From: Gonapodya prolifera JEL478
Taxonomy: Eukaryota; Monoblepharomycota; Monoblepharidomycetes; Monoblepharidales; Gonapodyaceae
Length of the DNA stretch: 64,000 nt
NCBI GenBank assembly: GCA_001574975.1
Contig: KQ965737.1
Coordinates: forward strand, 14,760-78,759
Direction: 5' to 3'
Shown: positions 48,711-59,844 of the stretch, piece after piece
How the letters are laid out: each line of letters starts with the position of its first letter
Position numbering within the stretch: position 1 is the first letter of the stretch
Translations under genes and position numbers: made by a program
Notes under the pieces: generated by a model
Seen by the model: only the letters and a program-made list of their open reading frames with translations
What the model was told of the DNA's origin: nothing
Databases searched by the model: none

Positions 48711-50919
48711 TCAGTGGTTGAACGAGTCTATCACACCTTGCACCGACTTCACCACCTGCTCACTCTGTTGCTGCACCCACTCCAACACCTCTTCGTGTCC
48801 CGTCATCGCAACCGCCACCCCACCAGCCAGCGCCGCACTCCCAATGACAATGACCCACGGGACCCAGAACGCCTTGTTCAGCTTTGCCGTGTCGACCGCC
48901 TTTCCGTCGCGGCCTATCGCATTGAAATCCTCCAGGTCCAAGTCCCGAAATTGGCGGTACATGGTGTAAGCGTCGTATGGCCACATGGTGGAGAGCTTGC
49001 CGTCGGTGCGGTTTGTAGGGTTGTACTAAAAAGGGACAAGGAAGAATGAGAACGAGAAATGAGTGGCGTGGGCAACCATGGCAGATCAGCTGGGGCAAAG
49101 ATACCCCATTCCACATACGCACCCAACTGTGTGTTTGTCCACCGCACCACACCGTCTTTTTCAAGTCCTCCCAGAGCTTCTCCGTGTACTTTCTCTCGAC
49201 TTCCTCTTTTGGCTCGATGGCTTTCAGCCCGTGGGAAATGGCCTCCTTGATGATGCGCAACGAAAGGTCCGCCTCAGCCTCGATCATGGTCACGGCGGAG
49301 GTATGACCGACTCCAGTGTTTGGACCGTACACCGTGAAAAAGCTGCAGCGTGACACAGACACATACGACGGCGAAGAGATTCGTCATCTCCAGTGTCCCA
49401 TCAAACGTAACACACGAACTGAACTCACTTTGGAAACGCGCTCGTCATGACGGTCTTGTAGTGTATGGCAAGGTTCTTTTCTCCAGTCTGCTTGAACCAT
49501 TTGTCTCCTCGCTCAACGCCTCCTCGTCCGTATATCTTCACGGGTGACGCAGTAGGTGATGCATCAAAACCCGTTGCGGCGATGATTATGTCGTGATCCC
49601 TGTGTTTCCTCTCGCTTTGCTTTGCCTCTGTCCAGATTCCCGTCGCGTCGATTTCGACAATCCTCTCTGCGTGCACGAGTTCCACGTTTGGGCGCTGCAA
49701 GTCCTCGAGGTATGTTATCTGCGGAAGAATGCGTTTTGTTCCCACGGCATACTTGGGAGTCAGGGCACTGCGGAGTTTGGAGTCCGTGATGGTGACATCG
49801 TAGAGTCGGTGCACAACAAAGCTTGCGATGCTTTGCATCCATGTGCTTTTCAGCCAGATGGGGAACATGAGCTCGGACGACAGAGAAATGTACAAACGGT
49901 GCAACCACATCGTCAGGGGAACGTAGCGGAACACCCAGCGTAGCCAAGCTGGGTAAGAGAACATGAGCTTTGGCAAATACCAGTTTGGAGTGCGCTGGCG
50001 GATGATCAGGGGTCAGAGGTCTGACAACTGACAATTGCGAACGTCATTTTCTCAAGACGAGTGCGACAAAATCACCTGGTATATCGTGAGCTGTTTCGCC
50101 AGCGGTGCTATCTTTTCAACGATTTGGACCCCGCTTGCACCGTTGCCAATCACTCCAACGTTCTTGCCTCGGAGATCGACGCCACTCGGCCATGCAGCTG
50201 AATGGGCGGCAGCACCTTTGTACTTGTCCCAGCCAGGGTAATCTGGAAACTTGGGGTGATGGAGACTGCCGCCGCCATAGATGAGGTAATTGAAGCGCAA
50301 CCGGAGTTCGGTTGGAGATTTCGAGGAATTATCGTGAACCAAGAAGAGCTACGGCGCGGGGGTAATAACAAGGTTTTGTACAGCGCGATGTGTAATCTCA
50401 GACATCAGGGAAGAACGCACCAGGTCCCATTCGCCATCTTCCTCTATCCACCTTGCCTCCCTCAGTTCGTGCCCAAAGCGCGTTTTCTCGTGAAGCTGGT
50501 GTTTCTTCGCCACCGTGTCCATGTATCGCCAAATCTCATCGCCGGGGGAGTACGACATGGACCAATCCGGGTTTAACTCGAACGAAAACGAATAGAAGTG
50601 AGACATGACGTCGCAAGCCGCACCTACGTCCGATTGTGTGAAGCGTACGCATATGGTTTACGATTAAGAATAATCGACGGAGGCGGAAATTCTGAAGCTC
50701 ACCGGGGTATTTGTTCACAAGCCACGTTCCCCCAACGGCGGGTTCCTTCTCGAAGATCGTGAAGTTATCCGTGTTCAGTATTTTGCGTGCTTGTACTCCA
50801 ACCACCAAGCCGGAAAATCTTGATATCGAGTTTCAGGAGAATGGATTATAAGGAAGGCAGAACGGGGAACTTGTGTCAAACGCTTACCCTGCCCCAATGA
50901 CAGCAATCGAAGGTGCCAT
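48711..50919 (-). CDS. Flavin-containing / Baeyer-Villiger-type monooxygenase with C-terminal membrane segment
   Basis: ATG 50919 starts MAPSIAVIGAG, whose intron then leads to FSGLVVGVQ, giving the GxGxxG FAD-binding motif. Next come FEKEPAVGGTW, ACDV.SHFYSFSFE and ELRLRFNYLIYGGGSLHHPKFP. The Baeyer-Villiger-type fingerprint is seen as YKGAAAHSAAWP (F/Y-x-G-x3-H-x3-W-P), followed by the NADPH fold VGVIGNGASGVQIVEKIAP. DIIIAATGFD is the ATG motif. The last exon ends with WVPWVIVIGSAALAGGVAVAM, a likely membrane segment, then a short amphipathic tail to TGA 48713-48711. Such enzymes insert oxygen into ketones or oxidise heteroatoms using NADPH. The substrate is unknown, and no biosynthetic cluster is visible around it. 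Confidence 0.88.
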
Positions 50920-51395
50920 GTAAGAAAGCAACAAAGAAAAAGCGTTCGCGTGAAATTTGCTGAATCATGATGCTCGACGCAATCCGTTTTAAGTGGAGCA
51001 AGTCGGCCGGCAAAACGGCAAGGGACGGATGTACCTTGGCAGGGTTGCCGGGGTTTGCCGTGTGACACGTGAAGAGTGGGGAATCGCGCGAGTGTATGCA
51101 AAAATGAAGAAATCGAGGACATTGGGCTGCATATGCCGGAAAATGCCGGAAAATGCCGCCAGGATGGGAGGAGATTGCTTCTTCAGAGAATACGATGCAA
51201 ACCGAGAAAACGACAACCAAATGCATAGTCGACACCTAATCTTCTTCGAAGTTTAGTTTGAAGCTTCTCGCTATCATTATCCATCGGACTAGAGATTGCT
51301 CCATCCTTCCAATGCCCTGATGAATGCCGGATCATCAAAAAAGTTTTTGAGGATTCCTGCCACCCCTGCCCCTGTCCATCCCATTACATAATTCA
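50920..51395. other. Upstream region of the monooxygenase gene
   Basis: Contains a short direct duplication ATGCCGGAAA at 51132-51152 and no supported gene. Probably promoter and 5' untranslated sequence of the minus-strand monooxygenase. Confidence 0.35.
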
Positions 51396-51396
51396 C

Positions 51397-51590
51397 CCCC
51401 GATGACGACATGGACCAGTGATGTCTCAAAGACCTCTCGCTTGGGCTACATCGCTCACGGGATGGCTCTGAATCTCGCTTTCGAAGGGTTTGACCCCCAA
51501 GACACCTCGGCGTCCCATGAGTGGTCCACCTTCGCTCGTCTGCGACATGCCACGGTTATCAACGAGCGGTCGGAATGGGACTGACGGTGA
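51397..51590 (+). pseudogene. Truncated duplicate of the transporter's first exon
   Basis: The stretch resembles 51920-52100, the first exon of the downstream transporter: both begin GA(C)ATGGACCAG(T/C)GATGTC, share a Ser/Asp-rich middle, and end with GTCTGCGACATGCCACG followed by AACGAG or GATGAG. The reading frame stops at 51584 before any membrane segment. It appears to be a partial tandem duplication about 520 bp upstream of the parent exon. Confidence 0.55.
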
Positions 51591-51921
51591 TTGAACAAGA
51601 TGTAAAGAATGACTTGGAAAACGCGGCGTGAGAACAAACGTCGTTCTCAGCAAATTATGTAACACTCTTTCGGAATCTGGATGAAGCAAATTTTGATCAG
51701 TATCTCTTATGGAAGGGGAAAAGGTTGCGAAAAATAAGACCTTATATGTACATACGAGATGATCCTCAACTCATCCAGGTTAAGTAGTGACAATTCTTCT
51801 TTCCAAAGCTGCAAAATGGCAGGACTACCCTGTGTTTTGGTATGAAGTCCGAGAAAGGTTTGAGGCTGAAATCCATCAATTTGCAGCCCCCTTCAGTTCG
51901 TTCTGCCCACGTTGTCCCTCG

Positions 51922-53524
51922 ATGACATGGACCAGCGATGTCGCAAGAGACCTTTCGCTTGAACTACGCAATTCGAGGGATGACGACGATGGCTCCGAAC
52001 CGTCCCTTTCCACGGGATCAGAGCATCGTTCCTCGGGGGCCTTGTGGTCCGCCTGCGGTCGTCTGCGACATGCCACGGACATCGATGAGCTGCGCTCTCG
52101 TCTGGTCACAGCTGCTATTGTTCTCGCGTGGTTTACGGCTTCCGTTGCCCAAGCCTTGGTGAAGAAATACCTTTTGGGACGGGATCGAGGCAAGTTTCTT
52201 TGCGAACAATCGATGAGAGACAACGGAGACGGAAACATTTGGGGAATCTTTCATGAAAATTAGGTAACTTGGCTTTCACGTTCCCGTCCATGGTGAGCTC
52301 AGTACACCTTTACATTGAGGCCATCCTCTGCGCAGGCACCATGGTGTGCGCTCCGAGTCTCCGTATCGACCATCTTCCAAGCTTGAGCGACTACTTGTGG
52401 GTCTTTGGACATCGGCGGAACGGAAGTTCGCACCGCTAACCACGTGGACAGGACCCGGCTCGTCCCGCTCGCCACCATCACATGTATCGACGTTGCATGT
52501 GCAAATGCCAGTCTTGAGTTCCTCCCACTGTCCTTCCACGTCGCGGTCCGTGCTGGCATTCCGGCTGTGATCCTGTTCTTCTCGTTCTTTACTGGAATCG
52601 AATCATTCTCCCCCCCACTTGCTCTCGTGGTGCTTACTGTATGTTGTGGCGTCGCGCTCGTGACAGCGCAGGAGGCAACAGGGGCGCTTACCGATGAGGA
52701 TGGGGCTGGAAAAGCTGTGGGGATGGTGCTGGTGTTGGTGTCCACCCTTGCGGCGGGTGTGCGTTGGGTGGAGACAAGAATGGTACTGGACGTTATTGGT
52801 AGGATGACAGGGACAGGAGCGGAGCGATGGAAGGATGGGCAAGACGCTCAGGACACGGTGAATGAAGATGAAGGGCGAAATACAGGAGCTGAATCAGCGA
52901 ACCACGTTGGGAGCCCGGTTGCTCTGGACTTTGTTGTCGCTCCAATCACTGGCACGCTCCTTCTGATTCTTTCGCTGACCATCGAGTGGCCTCAACCATT
53001 CGTCACCCCGGCAGGGATTGTGGAGCAAGCCAGCTATGGACCATCTGTGATGGGCTTGACCCTCGCAGGTGGCGTTCTGGCCTTTGTAATTGTGATGGGA
53101 GAACTTCTGGTGGTCATGCGGATCGGTGTGGTCGGAATGGGACTGATGGTGAGCGAACACCGAGCTGATGAACTCCACCATTCCCTGCTCACGCAACGCA
53201 AACGTAGGCGCTTGTTCGTGAACTTGTCGTCATTTGTGAGTATTCCCTTCTCCCGTGCCTTCTGATGCCATTTTCATTGTGAGAGCACTTTATCAAGACT
53301 TGGCACAAACTGCATTCCACGACCGCTTCACCCAACTTATGGGCCTTGGACTTGCACTAACTGCGAGTGGCCTTATCGGGTACAATGCTGTGCGATGGCA
53401 TCAACGAAGGCGGCTAATGGCAACCGAATTCGAAAAATTGGTGTTTGTGGATCACAAGCTTGAACCGCATTCGGAAGTGGACGAAGAGCTAGAAGTTAGA
53501 GTATCGTGGGAGCATCAAGAATGA
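51922..53524 (+). CDS. SLC35/triose-phosphate-transporter-family nucleotide-sugar transporter-like protein
   Basis: ATG 51922 opens a Ser/Asp-rich cytosolic N-terminus, then TM1 (LVTAAIVLAWFTASVAQALVKKYLL). The first intron, 52190-52263, has a GC donor (GCAAGT) and a TAG acceptor and keeps frame into FTFPSMVSSVHLYIEA (TM2). After an unresolved junction near 52360-52430 the frame continues with the family-typical ANASLEFLPLSFHVAVRAG, VILFFSFFTGIE and VVLTVCCGVALVTAQE. A loop rich in Glu/Asn precedes three more membrane segments. The last exon (about 53290-53524) has QLMGLGLALTASGLIGYNAV as a final segment and an acidic tail. Likely a Golgi/ER transporter, cargo unknown. The exon 3-4 junction could not be placed in frame, so an error or decay is possible. 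Confidence 0.65.
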
Positions 53525-53970
53525 CATGCATTTGAACTGAATAGTCGGGCGAACTGTCAAACAATTGCTGTTCTCCTTTGCGTTCAGTCCAGCCACGACC
53601 ACCCGAACGAAAATTATGATCTGAAGTTTAAGCTTCTCAGAGTGCCACTACAGCATCAACTCGCACGTGCGAGTCCAAGGAAGGAGTCCAAGTTTCTTCA
53701 TTTCCTTCACTCTACGTTTGGTTTGGTGTGTAGGTAATCGGGGACCGGACTCACGACCTGCCCAGATATCACGGACGATGGAAGAACGTCTTCAGATTCG
53801 GCTTTTCTATTCACACCAAACGTGTGATTATCCAGTAAAATGCTGTGCCAAGGTTCGGGAAAATTTGCTTCGGACACAAGAAATTTGACACTGCTCCCCA
53901 CCAGATTTGGTGCACTGGCTCCTGTCCTTCAGCTCACACTCACCTCTCCCCCACAGCGTCACCGGATATC

Positions 53971-55274
53971 ATGGGGGTAAGCGTCGTCGCGGAGGCAGAT
54001 ACGAGCGATGGAGTTGCAATGGAGCGACGGAGGGCGGCGTTGGGCAGTCGGATGGGATGGATGGATGCGGTTGAAGATTCGAGGGGGACGACATCGGACG
54101 CCGATAAGGTCCTCCCAACGGATCGGGGACCCGGACAGAGGCGCGAATCGCAGCTGCTACTTTAGAACACTTGGATGTGCCACGGCTGGGACCTTGCCGC
54201 GGATCCTGACGCTGTTTAACGTCGCATTGTGTTACACGCTCCAACTTTAAAACTGAACTCTTTCCTGGACACTTTACAGATCGACATCGCGAAGAAGCAC
54301 GTCAAGAAGGGAGCGCGCTCTGCTCCCAAGAGCGAGAACGTCTACCTCCTCCTACTTGTGAAGGTGTGTGTTGCCCTAAACCGTACCTTGGACCTCAGCG
54401 CCGGGAACACAACCATCCATACGTATCAATCGGCATGGTGCACAGGACGAGGAATGCGTGGATTTCGGTTCACGGAGCTGTCATAATTCTCTGCTCTCGG
54501 AGCTTGGTCAGTGGGATAGGAGTTTCACCACATCACCCAGGACACATAATTCGGCTTTGGAACACTTTCACCTGGTCTGGAAACATCTTGGAATTGGATA
54601 ATGGATGCTCATTGCTCGCACCGCCTTCGAGTTCCCCTCCTGGTGCTTAAATTGCTCACCGAACCTCCCCCAAAGCTCTACCGCTTCCTTGCCCGCCGCA
54701 CCGCCGACGCTCCCTTCAACAAGGTGGTCCTCAAGCGCCTGTTCATGTCTCGCGTCAACCGCCCCCCTCTCTCCATCTCCCGCCTCGCCTACCTCATGAA
54801 GGGCAAGGAGGGCAAAACCGCCGTTCTCATCGGAACTGTCACCGACGACGCCCGTCTCGAGGAGGTTCCCAAACTCTCCGTGGCCGCTCTCAGGTTCACC
54901 CAGACCGCCCGCGCCCGCATCACCGCCGCCGGCGGAGAATGCCTTACGCTCGACCAGCTCGCCCTCCGCGCCCCTGAGGGCAGCGGATGCGTCCTTCTCA
55001 GGGGGAAGAAGAACGCCAGGGAGGCTGTCAAGCACTTCGGCCCTGCGCCTGGTGTGCCCAACAGCTCGACCAAGTGAGTGTCCGATACATGTGAACGGGG
55101 TGATGGGATCATTTCGGAGTGTCTTTCGGTGGATGACCGGACGTCCTATTCGAGTTCCGAGTGTCTTAATTCTAACTACCGTCTTCTTCTCTTCCCAGGC
55201 CCTACATCCAGTCCAAGGGCCGCAAGTTCGAGCGTGCCCGTGGTCGCCGCAAGTCTCGGGGTTACAAGGTCTAA
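53971..55274 (+). CDS. RPL18: 60S ribosomal protein eL18
   Basis: Four exons: 53971-53976, 54280-54363, 54676-55073 and 55199-55274. The coding part of exon 1 is only ATGGGG; after a 303-bp intron the frame continues [19 protein letters not shown]. Exon 3 begins LYRFLARRT and includes [46 protein letters not shown] and [16 protein letters not shown]. Exon 4 ends [18 protein letters not shown]. The length of about 187 residues is normal for eL18. The protein sits on the large subunit. Early, long introns are typical of fungal ribosomal protein genes and may carry regulatory elements; I saw no clear C/D-box snoRNA in them. Confidence 0.97.
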
Positions 55275-55966
55275 GCATGTGTTTGGACCTTGGGCGTGTC
55301 TTGGTGGTGGTGGTTGTTTGCGGATGGTGGTTGTGGCCTTTACCATTGTATCTGTATCGCGACCCGTGCCGTGCGGCGCTTTGGTGCCAACGGGCGGCTC
55401 GTGGGGGTGCTGAATACATGCGTGCATGCACTTGGTTTTGAGGGTTTCCGGGGGTTTGGGTGTCTATCCGTTTCTTTACTTCCACTGTCAAGGATCTCAG
55501 TAAATCGTTCGAACCGATTATGATGGAATCTGCTACATTTATGAATCGAAGACTACTTATAATTTCGAGGCGCTTCCTCGGATTGGACATCAAATCCTTA
55601 TTTTCTCGTGCACGCACTCAATGAAACGCTGACATACTTGGATTTCACTTTGACCAGGACGCCCCGTCATTCTCCATCGTACAAAACGATATGCTACGGT
55701 AAGAACAGTTCCGTCAATTAGTTATAGGCACGGCCTTGTGTTTGAAGAGGCAACTGCCGGTGGAATTTCATTGGAAACTGGAATGGTGACTGTTTTTCGG
55801 TACAATCATTCTCACGTACATTTAGCCACCGGTTCTTCGTCCATCACGAAATGACCACACCAAACGCTCCTTTGACTTCACAACAGGTAATCTCAGCTCT
55901 GCCTGATTCGCTCCCTCGTCTTCCTGGTCTTCGTTTGGTATACTGAAGACTTGCACACTCCACCTG
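55275..55966. other. Intergenic region downstream of eL18
   Basis: Holds the 3' end of eL18 and the promoter of the next small gene. Short frames only; nothing supported. Confidence 0.5.
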
Positions 55967-56350
55967 ATGCGGTTCCTGCTCACAACTCTTGCCTCCTGGG
56001 GTACGTGTATCTTTCGTTTATCTTGATCTTAATTGTTGTATGGATGTCCGGCAGGAATCCTCCGTCTTTTTAATGATTATGGTGGAATACCTCCCGATAA
56101 GATGCTCAATGATGAACTCCTTCTTACCCCCTTCTTTCCCTCGCCTTGCTCGCACCGCGGTGAGAGGATGGTCGTCGGGCTTGCGACATCGGGACAGGAA
56201 AGGTTCAGAGATTGCCAAAAACGAGAGATTGACCACAAGTTGGAAGCACTCCCTCAGGAGCTCTCTCCCAAAACAGACTCCACAAGTGATCGTTTCAGCG
56301 AAACTTTCCCCCCGAAAGTGGCTCCTGGCGAAAGCACCTCGCCCGCATGA
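55967..56350 (+). CDS. Small two-exon protein of about 110 residues, unknown
   Basis: ATG 55967 with exon 1 to 56000 (donor GTACGT) and exon 2 from 56055 (acceptor GGCAG) to TGA 56350. The join keeps frame and yields MRFLLTTLASWG followed by LRLFNDYGGIPPDKMLNDEL and a polar Glu/Lys/Ser-rich C-terminus. The short hydrophobic N-terminus could be a mitochondrial or membrane anchor. I do not recognise the family. The good splice pair and charged, even composition favour a real gene. An antisense frame of 140 codons (56440-56018) is the main competitor but lacks splice or motif support. Confidence 0.5.
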
Positions 56351-56644
56351 TCTACATAAACTCTTTCCGGCGCCTTCTACAAAGGCTTCAGTGCGTGTAC
56401 AGCGGCTACATTGTTTGCACGTCGTCTTGGGGCAAAACAATCTCGAAATACTGTGGATCGTATCTCACCCCTAACGAGCATATAATCACTTTGTTCTTTC
56501 ATTCACACAGTTCCAGAGAAAGCGTACGTCGTTTCTTATGTAATTTTTGTGATTCTCTTCGCCAGAATATTTGGAATTGGAGGGTCCAGAATAGATTTAG
56601 AATCCCTTCTCACCGCAGCAAAAGAGTGCTGTCAATTCTAAACA

Positions 56645-57527
56645 ATGAGAACACTGCGCACGCTGACGACATTCATCGCAATTTCCCTCTGCCTTCTTCA
56701 AATGTCTGTATCTGTTCAAGGGGAGACGAAACCGTCAACCACCTTGAGAGCAGTTGGTACGGCTACCGTTACACACGTGCCAGATCGAGCAATTCTGTCA
56801 CTCCAAGTCACTGCCTTGGCTTCTAATGTACCCTCGGTGACGGCAGAGCTCTCGCAAAAGGTCAAGAGCGTTACTCGTAGTCTCGCTTTCCATCTGCCAC
56901 CCAAACCTACGACAATAATTGAGACGTCCCACTACTCGATTTGGCCGAATACAGTGTATCACTCCTTCCCAAATGGTACACACGCCCAAACCATTGAGGG
57001 GCATAAGGGGATTGTTGAGATGTGAGAGTGGCATGAGAGTAGCAGAAGTAGTCGCCTTACTGAGCTCCCCTTCCTTTCGATACAGTCGGGTAATCATGGA
57101 TGATATAACGTCGACTGGCACCGCTTTGGATGTCGCCACAGAAGCAGGTTTAGAAACCGTGGAGGGCCTCCGGTGGACGCTTCGAAGCTTCCAGCAGGCA
57201 AGGCGTGACACGCTCCGTGAGGCGGTATCCGATGGCATTGCCAAAGTCAACGCCATGGCAAGCGCGATTGGAGGCGACGGAGCTGCTCATCGCCCTCACG
57301 TCGTAAGCGTCGAGGAAGAAGGAGCAACATCGCACCGCGCTAAAGAGAGAGAATACATGGGTACGCTTCTGATGGACAGCCAAGACGCAACGGACTTGGC
57401 GCCAGCAGGTGTCACGACGGAATCCACGGTGGTGGTTGTTGCAACAATATCAAGCCATGAGGAGGAGCGAGAAATAGCGAAGCCTGGGGCAAGCCATGCT
57501 AACCATGAATTTAAAATCGAATTGTAA
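56645..57527 (+). CDS. Secreted SIMPL-domain (DUF541) protein
   Basis: Two exons, 56645-57021 and 57086-57527 (GTGAGA donor, ATACAG acceptor), joined in frame to about 270 residues. The N-terminus is a clear signal peptide (TLRTLTTFIAISLCLLQMSVSVQG). The SIMPL pattern follows: AVGTATVTHVPDRAILSLQV near residues 40-60, a helix VTAELSQKVKSVTRSL, and after the intron VIMDDITSTGTALDVATEAG and the helix LREAVSDGIAKVNAMASAIG. SIMPL/BP26-like proteins form oligomeric outer-surface structures in bacteria; eukaryotic roles are poorly known. The C-terminal 70 residues are Glu/Thr-rich and probably disordered. Confidence 0.75.
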
Positions 57528-57535
57528 AGGTACAA

Positions 57536-58119
57536 CGCTCTCCAACTTTACTTGATGTGTACCCCCTCATAACTGTGGTCTCCCATTTCACCGTCCACTC
57601 TTCCTCCCAACGAGAACAAGACTTCGGGACTGGATCTGCCGAGGAATCATCAATGCTGCGTGGAGATAATGCCGGGATGACGTTCGCGAAGCAAGGTGGC
57701 CTTGGTGAGTTGGTGTGCTTATTCACCCCCTGCGACTTGATTCGAGGGATCCGAGACCATACAAACCCAATCTGCTTTTGAGCGCAAAGGAAGATTGTGT
57801 CGGAGGCTCTGGTGAAGCTCCAATCGGGGAGCGACTGGGCAAAAGTGAACAAGGCCGCATACCGCAGGAAGTCGATTGCGCTGGCCCCTGAGCTGACAAC
57901 GGAAAGACTCTCGCTTTCGTTCTGTTTCACGACGATGCCTGCCATCTTATTGTGCGGAAACGAATAACTGAAGATTCGCCGCGCTTTTAAGCTTTCCCAC
58001 CTGCACGAACGTTTGCCTTCCTCGTCTGTCTCACGCGGTGGCAGCCGCGCGCTACTCCACATCTGCGAACCGGCCCCACCTCTGCGTCGCACTCTTTCGT
58101 TGCCCCGCCGGAACACCAG
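57536..58119. other. Unresolved locus with competing reading frames
   Basis: On the plus strand there is a good-looking intron (GTGAGT at about 57706 to CGCAAAG at about 57788), but the exon frames do not join into a long protein. On the minus strand one frame stays open from about 58065 to 57511 without introns, with no motif. It may contain upstream exons of the caspase-like gene at 58120 or a separate small gene. Confidence 0.35.
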
Positions 58120-59844
58120 CCACTACCGGACCTGAACCCGGCGGACCGGCATGACCTCATCGTTGCTCGCCATTTTGCGTCGACGCTTCCAGGCGGCCAC
58201 ACGATCTGCTTGAGGGACGAGCAGGCAACTCGGAGCGCCATCGACGCGGAGTTTGCGCGGTTGTGCGGCAAGTCGACCAACGAGGATGATGTGATAATCG
58301 TTTTCTTCAGCGGACACGGTGCGTGGATGGGAGATGGGAAGAGCGATGAAGAGGTCACAAAGGAGATGATGGATGCTGTGGAGAAGGGCCGTGGCGAGGA
58401 ATCGGAGGAGGAAGACGAGCCGTGCTTTTGCCCTTATGTGAGTTGACGAGAACCTTTCTGTTTTTTCTGTACGACACAGTTGGAGACCCATAAACATGCA
58501 GGACTTTGATTCCGATGGTCTCTTGGGCATACCACCTTCCCTGCTCCGCCACCACCTATCAGCTTCGTTCAAAGGACGAACAGTGGTGTTCTTGTTCGGG
58601 GGTACCAACGGCGACGCCATGTCAAAACAGAGTGAGCGCTTTGCATACAACAATGGAAGTCGGATGGCCCGAGCTGATTTTGGCACTTGAGAGAAGGACT
58701 TCTGACCTAACATTGCGCACCCCCCTTTGCAGTGTCACTCCCACTCACATCGTCGTCCGCCAACACCCCGATCAGCATCTTGTCTCTCTCCTGCACTACG
58801 TCTGAATGGCAAATACCCCCCTCGTGGACATTCTCGGAGACGTTCCTGGAATGCGTCAAGGGATCGTCATGGGTGGACAAAAAGGGCAAAGGAGTCATCG
58901 ACGTGGAGGACCTGTGGACGGAGCTTGAGGAGGATGTGGTGAGCTTTTGGGAGGGGATGGGGCGCGTGGCGTGGCGTGGATGTAAATCACATCATCTGCA
59001 CTCCTCAGCTGTTCGCGGATGGACACATCGCGTCCCATCACGTCACACCTGACTTCAATGCCGGAATGCACTTTGCACGACCGGGACCGCCGCCATGTAC
59101 GAGCCAGCCGAAAATTACCCCGACCGTGACGGAATCAACCCCCGATGAATCTTTGGACGCAAAGCAAAGCGAAAAGGAGTGGAAGGTAGGAGATCGGGTG
59201 GAGGTCTGGATTCCGGAGGAGGCCGAAGGGGACAATGATGATGGTGATGACGACGATGAGGAGGAGGAGGAGGAACCGACGACGCGATTGGCGGGAATGC
59301 GGGCTGGGCCGAAAGAGGATGGCGGAGGTGATTGGTGTAAGGCCAAAATAATCGGTGAGGAGATCTGCTTCTACTCTGTGCCTGTCATTTGCAAAGCTCT
59401 GAGAATTTTTATTTGCCCGTGCTCGCAGGTGTTGTGCCTACCACACCTGCATCATACGTTGTTCGCTTCTTTCACTACACCCCCGACCTAATGTACCCGC
59501 GACATCATTTTACCGCACAAGATATTCGACCCGCCGAAGACCCACTTTATCATCTGAGATCACCTGTTATCTCCTCTCCTACCGAACCCTCAACCGACAT
59601 GTCGGTACCTGACCCTTTGATCGGTACACTTGTCGTCGTCCTTCGAGGTGCCTCGCGACAAAAGGGGACCGTGGAGGAGGTCAAGGGCGGCTGCGTGTTT
59701 GTGGTGTACGAGGGAACGCGGAGAGACGTTGGTGAGTGGGTTGCGGGCGGTGACGTGGAGCGCGATAGTGGAGGCCGGGTGGTTGGGAAGAGGAAGGGTG
59801 AGGATGTGGTGGGAAGGGAGAAGAAGCAGAAGCGTGTTGAATGA
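58120..59844 (+). CDS. Caspase-like (C14) protein lacking the catalytic Cys, with chromo/Tudor-like C-terminus
   Basis: The first supported exon starts at about 58120 after CACCAG; the true start lies upstream. Residues DEQATRSAIDAEFARL and DDVIIVFFSGHGAW match the caspase/metacaspase p20 core, with the catalytic His in SGHG. The next exon reads DFDSDGLLG and GRTVVFLFGGTNGDAMSK, where active family members have D-A/C-C-H/F-S-G; Gly-Gly occupies the Cys position, so activity is doubtful. A third segment, LSLSCTTSEWQIPPSWTFSETFLECV, fits the region after the p20 core (AAS..E.A......G.FT). After about residue 230 there is a Tudor/agenet-like basic-acidic region (WKVGDRVEVWIPEEAEG, SYVVRFFHY, ASRQKGTVEEVKGGCVFV). 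The end is TGA 59844. Confidence 0.65.

Noticed and set aside
53977-54675. Intron-encoded snoRNA in eL18
   Set aside because: No TGATGA C box paired with a CTGA D box at suitable spacing was seen in either long intron.
54568-55617. Minus-strand frame of 349 codons across eL18
   Set aside because: It covers both exons and introns of a clearly identified plus-strand ribosomal protein gene and has no motif.
57511-58065. Intronless minus-strand gene of about 185 codons
   Set aside because: A competing plus-strand intron with strong borders overlaps it and no motif supports it; left as an unresolved locus.
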